In this document: positions 1 through 5,151 of the stretch, piece after piece | Numbering within the stretch: position 1 is the stretch's first letter | How the letters are laid out: each line of letters starts with the position of its first letter | NCBI GenBank assembly: GCA_947447835.1 | Contig: CANFLP010000105.1 | Location: forward strand, 1 to 5,739 | Reading direction: 5' to 3' | Length of the DNA stretch: 5,739 nucleotides | From: Bacteroidota bacterium | Lineage (GTDB): Bacteria; Bacteroidota; Bacteroidia; Chitinophagales; Chitinophagaceae | Program-made: the position numbers and the translations under genes | The notes under the pieces: generated by a model | What the model saw: only the letters and a program-made list of their open reading frames with translations | What the model was told of the DNA's origin: nothing | The model's database searches: none

Positions 1-696
1 AAAACTGCAGTTTTTGCATCCAAGCAAAATTTTGATAGCGTTTCTTTTTATTCAAAACGTGCATTTTACAATTGGCCTAGAGCAACTAGTTATTATAAAA
101 ATGTAATTTTTGGAGCCGCAAGAAAAAAAGATACTGCCGAAATTAATAAAGCGTTTGCTACATATATCAAATACCGTAATGAGCCGGAAGGATGGAATCA
201 ATATTTATTAGCAAGATTTGAATTAATGGGTCCTAAAAATACCTTGTCATTAAAGCTTTTGGATTCTGCTATCAAATTATTTCCAACTGATACGAGTACA
301 TTAGTGAGGGTTCGTGGATTGTTTGCTAGTGGTGGAGCAGCAGTTTCACCTGCCGCCAATGATTTCACCACCAAAGGGGTGCAGGCTTTTCAAAAAGGTC
401 AATATGCTACTGCAGCAGAATATTATTTAAAAGCAGCTCAAGCGGATCCGAATAATTATACCCATTATGAAAATATAGGAATCTGTTATTATTCTGCAAA
501 ACAGTATGAAAAGGCAATTCCTTATTTTGATAAAGCAAGCATACTGCCACAGTCAACAAGTGGCAAGTCTGAGTTTTTCAAAGCCATGTGTTTAATTACA
601 TTAGGTAGAAAAGACCAGGCTTGCGGCGCCCTTCAGTCGGCTAAGCAAAAGCATTATCCTAATGTAGATCAATACATTGCAGCCAACTGCAAATAG
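1..696 (+). CDS. Tetratricopeptide-repeat protein, C-terminal part (5' truncated by window)
   Basis: The reading frame is open from the first base to the TAG at 694-696, giving 231 residues with no start inside the window. The ATG at 226 is internal, because the frame continues upstream with similar helical sequence. Three TPR-like helix pairs are visible at about residues 122-155 (with ADPNN at the end of the second helix), 155-187 (YENIGICYYSAKQYEKAI) and 190-220. Residues 1-110 also look alpha-helical and repeat-like (for example LLDSAIKLFP), so more degenerate repeats probably precede them. TPRs are protein-protein interaction scaffolds. The visible part shows no catalytic motif, so the function depends on the missing N-terminal region, which could be an enzyme, a membrane domain or more repeats. 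An 87-base gap separates it from the next gene. The TPR call is confident; the role is unknown. Confidence 0.85.
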   Translation, partial: KTAVFASKQNFDSVSFYSKRAFYNWPRATSYYKNVIFGAARKKDTAEINKAFATYIKYRNEPEGWNQYLLARFELMGPKNTLSLKLLDSAIKLFPTDTSTLVRVRGLFASGGAAVSPAANDFTTKGVQAFQKGQYATAAEYYLKAAQADPNNYTHYENIGICYYSAKQYEKAIPYFDKASILPQSTSGKSEFFKAMCLITLGRKDQACGALQSAKQKHYPNVDQYIAANCK

Positions 697-728
697 TTGC
701 ATCTTTCCTACATTAGTACCCATTATGA

Positions 729-760
729 TTTGAGTCATTTTATCACGCATTGTAATGTGG
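729..760 (+). promoter_or_regulatory. Possible Bacteroidota-type promoter for the SDR gene
   Basis: TTTG at 729-732 is followed after 20 bases by TAATGTGG at 753-760. This resembles the Bacteroidota sigma-ABfr pattern (TTTG near -33, TAnnTTTG near -7), with two mismatches in the -7 box. A start of transcription near 767 would leave a short leader of about 17 bases before the ATG at 784. In AT-rich DNA such matches arise easily by chance, so this is only a suggestion. Confidence 0.2.
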
Positions 761-783
761 TAACTTGTAGCAAATCCTATTTT

Positions 784-1536
784 ATGAAACGTTTATTAGA
801 CAAGGTGGCAATTGTAACCGGCGCTGCAGGCGGTATGGGAGCAGCGGAGGCTAAACTATTTGCAAAAGAAGGCGCTAAAGTTTTAGCGACCGATTCCAAT
901 GAAGATAAATTAAAAAGCTGGGTGGTAGCTGCAAGGGCAGAGGGCTTAGAGATTGAATATATGAAGCATAATGTAACCAGTGAATCAGACTGGAAAAAGG
1001 TCGCAGATAAGGCCATGCAGTTATATGGGAAGCTAGACATTTTAGTAAATAATGCAGGTGTTTATCCTGGCTTTGTTTCTTGTGAAGACACAACCATTGA
1101 AATGTGGGGGAATATTATTTCCATTAATTTAACCGGACCTTTTATTGGTTGCAAAACCTGTATTCCCTATTTAAGATTATCAGGTGGTGGTTCAATAATT
1201 AACGTTGCTTCCATTGCAGGTAAGGTAGGTGGAAATGGAACAGCCTACTCTTCTTCAAAAGGCGGGTTGGTATTGTTAAGCAAAGACTTAGCAGTAACAT
1301 TAGCAAAAGACAAAATTAGAGTGAATACTATTTGCCCTGGTTTTATACTTACCCCAATGACTGAGGACTTATTAAAGGCACCTGGCATGGAAGAAACAAT
1401 CAAACAAACATCACCTCAAGGAAGGGCTGCTGACCCAATGGAAGTGGCTACTGGTGCAGTATTTTTAGCTTCTGATGAATCTACGTTTATGACGGGTTCA
1501 GACCTGGTTATTGACGGCGGATATATTGCTAGATAA
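784..1536 (+). CDS. Short-chain dehydrogenase/reductase (classical SDR), NAD(P)-dependent
   Basis: This is a 250-residue single-domain Rossmann oxidoreductase, the usual length for a classical SDR. The nucleotide-binding glycine motif TGAAGGMG is at residues 12-19, and NNAG at 89-92. The catalytic tetrad is complete: N115, S143, Y155 and K159 (YSSSK). The PG motif is at 185-186, and the C-terminus ends in the familiar IDGGY. An acidic residue, D37, follows the second strand, which in this family usually means NAD(H) rather than NADP(H). The ATG at 784 is chosen because MKRLLDKVAIVTG is a normal SDR N-terminus; in-frame codons upstream to a TTG at 697 would add 29 residues unlike the family. 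The protein is cytosolic and would oxidise an alcohol or reduce a carbonyl. It recalls the cyclopentanol/hydroxysteroid/3-oxoacyl reductase types, but the substrate cannot be read from the sequence, and the neighbours give no pathway clue. Confidence 0.93.
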   Translation: MKRLLDKVAIVTGAAGGMGAAEAKLFAKEGAKVLATDSNEDKLKSWVVAARAEGLEIEYMKHNVTSESDWKKVADKAMQLYGKLDILVNNAGVYPGFVSCEDTTIEMWGNIISINLTGPFIGCKTCIPYLRLSGGGSIINVASIAGKVGGNGTAYSSSKGGLVLLSKDLAVTLAKDKIRVNTICPGFILTPMTEDLLKAPGMEETIKQTSPQGRAADPMEVATGAVFLASDESTFMTGSDLVIDGGYIAR

Positions 1537-1615
1537 GGGTTTGGCCCTACTTACAGATTTACTTTTTAATCAGCCCAAACTGTTTTATTTTTAACAGATA
1601 AATCAGTATTTGAGC

Positions 1616-2887
1616 ATGTCCAACGAAACAAAAATTACCTGTCCTAATTGTGGTCAAGAGATTGACGTGAACAATGTGATATCCCATAATTTAGAAGAGG
1701 AGTTTAAGAAAAAGTACAATGCTAAATGGGTAGAAGAAAAAAAGAAATACCAAGACGAGGTTGATAAGCTTGAAAAACAAAAGCAAGAAATAGAAGTATT
1801 AAGGGAAAATCAAGATGCGTTAGTAGCTGAAAAACTAGCTTATGCCGTAAAGACGGAAAAAGAGAAATTCGAAAAACTAATCAAGACGCAATTACAGGAA
1901 GAACAATCGGAACGTATTGCTTTGATTGAAAAAGAATTACAAGAAAAATCGGAACAGGTAAAAGAATTGAATAGAGCGAAGGCCGAAATTGAGCAAATTA
2001 AAAGAGAGAAGGCCGAGTTGAAGGAGGCTATTGAAGCAGAGAGTGCTAAGGTGTTGAATGAAAAAATTAATGAGGAAAAGGAGAAGATCAGGAAATCGGA
2101 ACATGATAAAAACGAAATGGTGGTTGCTGAACTTCAAAAGCAACTAGACGATCAAAGGCGTTTAACTGAGGAGATGAAACGCAAGCAGGAACAGGGTTCT
2201 ATGCAATTGCAAGGCGAGGTACAAGAATTAGCTATTGAAGAATGGTTGATGTCCAATTTTCCATTAGACACGATTGACGAAATTAAGAAAGGGGATAGAG
2301 GGGCTGATTGCGTTCAAGTAGTACATACAAGAACCACACAAAATTGCGGAACTATTTATTACGAGAGTAAGCGAACTAAAAATTTCGAACCTAAATGGCT
2401 GGAAAAATTGCGTGACGATATACGTGCCAAAGGTGCAAATATAGGTGTGCTAGTTACGGACGCCTTTCCTAAGAATATGGAGCGAATGGGTATGGTAGAG
2501 GGTATTTGGATTTGTTCATTCGAAGAGTTTAAAGGCTTGTGTTTTGTATTGAGAGAAAGTATTGTCCAATTAAGTTTAGTAGTCGCATCACAGGAAAATA
2601 AAGGAGAAAAAACTTTAATGCTGTATGAGTTTCTAATTAGTAATGAATTTAGATTACAAGTAGAGGCGATTGTGGAAGGATTTACACAAATGCAAGCAGA
2701 TTTGATTTCAGAAAAGCGTTCCATTATGGGACATTGGAAAAAAAGAGAAAAGCAAATTGAAAAGGTATTACTGAATACCAATTACATGTATAATTCCATC
2801 AAGGGTATTGCTGGTAGTGCGATACAACCTATCAAGACATTGGAACTACCTGATGCCAATTTAGAAGATATAGAGGACGAGGAATAA
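1616..2887 (+). CDS. DUF2130 family protein: zinc-ribbon-like N-terminus, long coiled coil, nuclease-like C-terminal domain
   Basis: The 423-residue product has three parts. Residues 9-13 are CPNCG, a half zinc-ribbon typical of this family's N-terminus. Residues about 28-198 are a highly charged Lys/Glu-rich coiled coil. Residues about 200-360 form the DUF2130 domain, recognisable from KKGDRGADCVQ, the CGTIYYESKRTKNF segment and the following WLEKLRDDIRAKGA. The spacing of E208/E209, D231 and E250-x-K252 resembles a PD-(D/E)XK phosphodiesterase core, and the coiled-coil-plus-PD-(D/E)XK layout recalls RmuC. Whether it cuts DNA is inference. A tail rich in acidic residues ends the protein (IEDEE). 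The ATG at 1616 is preferred; an in-frame TTG at 1610 would add only two residues. TAA is followed directly by TAG. The cellular role of the family is not established to my knowledge. It probably forms its own transcript or is loosely grouped with its neighbours, with gaps of 79 bases upstream and 59 downstream. Confidence 0.9.
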   Translation: MSNETKITCPNCGQEIDVNNVISHNLEEEFKKKYNAKWVEEKKKYQDEVDKLEKQKQEIEVLRENQDALVAEKLAYAVKTEKEKFEKLIKTQLQEEQSERIALIEKELQEKSEQVKELNRAKAEIEQIKREKAELKEAIEAESAKVLNEKINEEKEKIRKSEHDKNEMVVAELQKQLDDQRRLTEEMKRKQEQGSMQLQGEVQELAIEEWLMSNFPLDTIDEIKKGDRGADCVQVVHTRTTQNCGTIYYESKRTKNFEPKWLEKLRDDIRAKGANIGVLVTDAFPKNMERMGMVEGIWICSFEEFKGLCFVLRESIVQLSLVVASQENKGEKTLMLYEFLISNEFRLQVEAIVEGFTQMQADLISEKRSIMGHWKKREKQIEKVLLNTNYMYNSIKGIAGSAIQPIKTLELPDANLEDIEDEE

Positions 2888-2946
2888 TAGTCAGTTATTT
2901 TTTGAACTAAAATGGCTTTCGTATTGTTATATATAAAATTTCAAGC

Positions 2947-3540
2947 ATGAAAGTCTTATATATTCTAGGAACTTTATCCATCATTTACTTTGTTTTTCAA
3001 TCCTTTATTTCTATAAATGCGCTTAAAACCGAGAAACAGAAGTTTAGAGTGGTGTTTAAGGATGCCGAATTAGAAATTCGTTATTACCCAGCCGCAACCA
3101 TGGCGACAATCTACTCTGAATCTACCAATTACAAGGGCGTGGCTAATAATGGATTTAGAAAGCTTGCAGGTTTCATCTTTGGAGGCAATAAAGAGAAACA
3201 AGGCATATCTATGACTGCCCCTGTTAGAATGAACATGTCTGAGAAGGGTTCTGAAATGAGTTTTGTGATGCCGGATAAATATGACGAACATAATCTACCT
3301 AAGCCTAATGACGCGAGTATTCATATTCATCAATCTACACCACAATATGCTGCTGTAATAAGTTTTAGTGGTTATGCAACTGACGAAAAAATCACTAGTT
3401 ACAAAAACAAGCTTACTGATATACTAAATAGTAGAAAAATTAAAATACTTGGTGCGTATAATTTTTTAGGATACAATGCGCCATATCAATTTATTGGTAG
3501 AACCAACGAAATCTCAATTCCTGTTGAATGGAAAGAATAG
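2947..3540 (+). CDS. SOUL family heme-binding protein with N-terminal membrane anchor
   Basis: The 197-residue product carries a SOUL domain (heme-binding protein HEBP/SOUL family) over about residues 32-195. The diagnostic signatures are LEIRYYP at 42-48, the GISMTAPV segment at 86-93, MPDKY at 108-112 and the C-terminal YNAPYQFIGRTNEISIPV at 176-193. Residues about 4-23 are a hydrophobic helix, so the domain is probably exported and held at the inner membrane or, less likely, released after cleavage near residue 25. SOUL proteins bind heme or tetrapyrroles; bacterial members have no agreed function. The ATG at 2947 is the natural start, as it gives a complete anchor plus domain. Its 3' end overlaps the start of the next gene by 13 bases, so the two are almost certainly cotranscribed and perhaps translationally coupled. 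Confidence 0.93.
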   Translation: MKVLYILGTLSIIYFVFQSFISINALKTEKQKFRVVFKDAELEIRYYPAATMATIYSESTNYKGVANNGFRKLAGFIFGGNKEKQGISMTAPVRMNMSEKGSEMSFVMPDKYDEHNLPKPNDASIHIHQSTPQYAAVISFSGYATDEKITSYKNKLTDILNSRKIKILGAYNFLGYNAPYQFIGRTNEISIPVEWKE

Positions 3541-3797
3541 ATATTGACAGAGTTATTGAAATGGCTTGGGAGGACAGAACGCCCTTTGAGGCTATTACCA
3601 TTCAGTTTGGTTTATCCGAAGCAGATACTATTAAGCTCATGCGTTCTGAACTAAGACGCAATAGTTTTAATCTATGGCGTAAGCGTGTAAATAGCGGAGT
3701 AAGTCAGAAACATTTAATTAAAAGAAGTGAAGATATTAAACGTTTTAAATGCTCAAGGCAAAAAGCAATCTCAATGAATAAGATTAGTAAGCGCTAA
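3528..3797 (+). CDS. TIGR03643 / DUF2805 family small protein
   Basis: The 89-residue basic protein matches the TIGR03643/DUF2805 family. IEMAWEDRTPFEAI is at 10-23, FGLSEADTIKLMR at 27-39 and SFNLWRKRV at 46-54. The first ~54 residues look like a helix-turn-helix-sized fold, and the Lys/Arg-rich tail (residues 60-89) would suit nucleic-acid binding, though no activity is established for the family. The start at 3528 lies inside the end of the SOUL gene in another frame; the next ATG (3561) would remove conserved-looking residues before MAWEDR, so 3528 is preferred. In my recollection members of this family often sit near cryptochrome/photolyase genes and DUF2256, and a DUF2256 gene is indeed present nearby on the other strand. 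It ends two bases from the end of the convergent AlkB gene. Confidence 0.88.
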   Translation: MERIDIDRVIEMAWEDRTPFEAITIQFGLSEADTIKLMRSELRRNSFNLWRKRVNSGVSQKHLIKRSEDIKRFKCSRQKAISMNKISKR

Positions 3798-3799
3798 GT

Positions 3800-4393
3800 T
3801 CATTTTAGCATCATTTGTCTAAATGTTAGGTTTATCCTTGGCTTGCTTACTTTGCTTGTTTTCGGCATGGCATGCCACCAGTTTTTTTGAATGTTTCCTT
3901 TCATTTCCAATAATGATCCATTCTCCAATACAATTGAAATAGTTTCCTTAGTGACTTTGTTTTTAAAACTAAATTTTCTTTCTGCGCCAAGGCTTAAAGA
4001 GGCGATTGAACTGTTTGGCATAATTTCTTTTTCATCATCGCTATGCCACCCCATTCCTTCATTGCCGTCGTGATATAGATTCAGTAAGCAAGCATTGTAA
4101 CTGGCTTTTGTGTAATTTTCAATTGAATGTTTAATCTTTAACAAAGGCTCATTCCATGTTAATCCAGTCTTAGTTTTATTGGAATAGGTATATTCAATGC
4201 CGTGGTCGGCATAAAATGCCACTTTTCGTTTGGTCGTAATTTCTTTTCCAAACATCACTACAGTTTCATTACGCCATTCAATATTTTTCTGCAAACTTTC
4301 AAAAAGTAGCTTGGTTTCATCAATGTTTAAAATGACCCCAAAGTAAATTGCTTGGTCGGCTTCATTTATAAGATTTGGATATTTATTCTGCAT
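3800..4393 (-). CDS. alkB: AlkB-family Fe(II)/2-oxoglutarate-dependent dioxygenase (nucleic-acid dealkylation repair)
   Basis: The 197-residue product is a 2-oxoglutarate/Fe(II) dioxygenase of the AlkB family, which removes alkyl groups from N1-methyladenine, N3-methylcytosine and related lesions by oxidative demethylation. The 2-oxoglutarate-contacting N105-x-Y107 lies in LLNLYHDG. The iron ligands are H117 and D119 (GWHSDDE) and H174 (NWWHAMPK). The closing motif RINLTFR has R186, N188 and R192. All catalytic residues are present, and no truncation is seen. The size and motif style (GMGWHSDDE, SLGAERKF) are closer to the short ABH2/ABH3-like bacterial group than to E. coli AlkB itself. The start codon (complement of 4391-4393) lies 18 bases after the DUF2256 stop, so the two form a likely leftward operon. 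The adaptive-response partner Ada is not visible in the window. Confidence 0.95.
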   Translation of the reverse strand: MQNKYPNLINEADQAIYFGVILNIDETKLLFESLQKNIEWRNETVVMFGKEITTKRKVAFYADHGIEYTYSNKTKTGLTWNEPLLKIKHSIENYTKASYNACLLNLYHDGNEGMGWHSDDEKEIMPNSSIASLSLGAERKFSFKNKVTKETISIVLENGSLLEMKGNIQKNWWHAMPKTSKVSKPRINLTFRQMMLK

Positions 4394-4411
4394 TCAATCT
4401 ATTTGTTAGTT

Positions 4412-4567
4412 TTATTTACTAGAAGGGGTATACTTCTTTTTTTTACATGCATCGCTGCAATACTTTACTTCATCCCAACTACGTTCCCATTTCTTTCTCC
4501 ATGTAAATGGCCGCTGACAATGGAGGCATATTTTAGTAGGGAGGTTTTGTTTTTTAATGGGTTTCAC
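4412..4567 (-). CDS. DUF2256 family zinc-finger-like miniprotein (GTG start)
   Basis: Translating the complement gives 51 residues beginning VKPIKKQNLPTK and ending at the TAA complementary to 4412-4414. Four cysteines are arranged as C14-x2-C17 and C37-x3-C41, a probable zinc-binding set. Between them lies the DUF2256 hallmark RPFTWRKKWER, followed by W31, then VKYCSDAC and a lysine-rich tail. An in-frame stop (TGA) lies ten codons upstream of the GTG at 4565-4567 and no in-frame ATG intervenes, so GTG is the only reasonable start. This is the normal length for the family. The gene is easily missed because it is short and lacks ATG, and because a 73-codon antisense frame covers it. The function is unknown; from memory these proteins are often encoded next to cryptochrome/photolyase genes. 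Its position 18 bases before alkB suggests cotranscription and a nucleic-acid-related role (inference). Confidence 0.9.
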   Translation of the reverse strand: MKPIKKQNLPTKICLHCQRPFTWRKKWERSWDEVKYCSDACKKKKYTPSSK

Positions 4568-4633
4568 ATTTAGATAAACAAAATTTCGGCGTCATTGTTT
4601 AGCAAGGAACTACAGGCTTACTTCATTCGCCGA

Positions 4634-4771
4634 CTTCCTCGGAATTGATCCTTACCCAAAGCCGGGACTGCCAATGCTTCGCATTGTCTTCCTCGGCATG
4701 GCTCCTTACCCAAAGCCGGGACTGCCAATGCTTCGCATTGTCTTCCTCGGCATGGCTCCTTACCCAAAGCC
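4634..4771. repeat. 54-base tandem repeat, two identical units plus partial units
   Basis: Units at 4651-4704 and 4705-4758 are identical over all 54 bases. A third begins at 4759 and keeps only the first 13 bases (CTTACCCAAAGCC). A diverged fragment (CTTCCTCGG and some following bases) precedes the first unit at 4634-4650. Each full unit contains the perfect hairpin CAATGC-TTC-GCATTG (4672-4686 and 4726-4740). The decamer GCTTCGCATT recurs a third time at 4845-4854 outside the array. The period is a multiple of three, so open frames run through it, but this looks like a noncoding intergenic repeat. Identical copies imply recent duplication or conversion. Confidence 0.92.
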
Positions 4772-4807
4772 TTTCAAAATCAAACTTCGTTTGCTTTTGG
4801 CTTTTTT
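4766..4807 (+). terminator. Terminator-like hairpin with T6 tract on the + strand
   Basis: The arms pair as CAAAA-T-CAAAC around a TTC loop (4786-4788) with GTTTG-C-TTTTG, extended at the base by AAAGC with GCTTT after a small left-hand bulge. A run of six T follows at 4802-4807. This is the form of an intrinsic terminator for rightward transcription. No + strand gene lies just upstream, so its purpose is unclear; it may stop stray transcripts or end an unrecognised RNA from the repeat array. Confidence 0.5.
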
Positions 4808-4852
4808 AACGCTCATCCGCTCAATCAAGCAAGCTTGTTTCGCGGCTTCGCA

Positions 4853-4885
4853 TTAAAAAAGCCTCTCATTTGCATGAGAGGCTTT
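4853..4885 (-). terminator. Strong intrinsic terminator for leftward transcription
   Basis: A perfect 12-bp stem, AAAGCCTCTCAT (4858-4869) with ATGAGAGGCTTT (4874-4885), closes a TTGC loop. Read leftward, the stem is followed by TTTTTT from the complement of 4855-4860, the normal intrinsic-terminator layout. Only three T follow on the + strand, so it should work best leftward. No leftward gene is visible to its right within the window, and the DUF2256-alkB operon begins to its left, so it would insulate that operon from upstream read-through. Confidence 0.7.
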
Positions 4886-5004
4886 GTAGCCTCCATAGGA
4901 GCGAGTTTGGAAGAATTTGCAGAGGATTTAAGGGCGATTTTGGTTATTAATTTTTAAACTAAATGAGGTATTTAAGTATATAAATATATTTAAAATATAA
5001 TATA

Positions 5005-5035
5005 TAATTATATAACTATGAATGTTATATAATTA
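5005..5035. repeat. 12-bp perfect inverted repeat in AT-rich DNA
   Basis: TAATTATATAAC (5005-5016) is the exact inverted complement of GTTATATAATTA (5024-5035), with a 7-base loop TATGAAT. It could be a protein-binding dyad or a weak hairpin. In DNA this poor in G and C, inverted repeats arise more easily, but 12 matching pairs including the C-G at the loop end is still notable. It lies 116 bases upstream of the membrane-protein ATG. Confidence 0.6.
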
Positions 5036-5098
5036 ATGACAATAAGATTTTGGGTATATCTATCGGTATTAGGTTAATTTTCAATATTTTCAAATTCT

Positions 5099-5112
5099 TT
5101 AATGATCATTAA
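5099..5112. promoter_or_regulatory. 14-bp perfect palindrome, possible operator
   Basis: TTAATGATCATTAA is fully self-complementary and lies 39 bases before the ATG at 5152, a place where a regulator dimer could act on the promoter of that gene. A half-similar TCATTA follows at 5117-5122. No specific regulator is suggested by the sequence, and chance in AT-rich DNA is possible. Confidence 0.3.
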
Positions 5113-5151
5113 TAGGTCATTATATATTATAACTTAGTTTAATGTAATTCT

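Larger units (their letters stand above)
4568..5151. other. Intergenic region with repeats, hairpins and AT-rich DNA
   Basis: I see no convincing protein gene in this 584-base gap. It separates the leftward DUF2256-alkB pair from a rightward membrane-protein gene. The left part (about 4600-4860) is relatively GC-rich (34 of 60 bases are G or C at 4651-4710) and made of tandem and inverted repeats. The right part is extremely AT-rich (5 of 60 at 4981-5040). Both flanking genes point away from it, so promoters for both must lie here, but no clear one could be picked out. Confidence 0.8.

Noticed and set aside
697..783. 29-residue N-terminal extension of the SDR from a TTG at 697
   Set aside because: The SDR family begins at MKRLLDK; the extension follows directly on the preceding stop codon and has no family resemblance.
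1536..1600. Possible terminator after the SDR gene (AGGG/CCCT at 1536-1548, CTGTT/AACAG at 1580-1598)
   Set aside because: The stems are only four or five base pairs and lack a following T tract in a proper position.
3891..4073. 60-codon + strand frame
   Set aside because: It is antisense to the alkB coding region, which has complete catalytic residues.
4352..4573. 73-codon + strand frame of hydrophobic composition
   Set aside because: It is antisense to the well-supported DUF2256 gene and the start of alkB; the complement carries clear family motifs.
4674..4856. 60-codon + strand frame with a repeated MLRIVFLGMAPYPKP segment
   Set aside because: It is produced by the 54-base tandem repeat, whose period is a multiple of three; it spans both hairpins and a terminator and resembles no protein family I know.
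4886..4960. tRNA-gene 3' fragment or integration site next to the leftward terminator
   Set aside because: There is no recognisable T-arm sequence, acceptor stem or repeated core, so an attachment site is not supported.
5130..5137. TAACTTAG as a -7 promoter box for the membrane-protein gene
   Set aside because: It differs by one base from TAnnTTTG but has no TTTG or TTG at the expected distance upstream.
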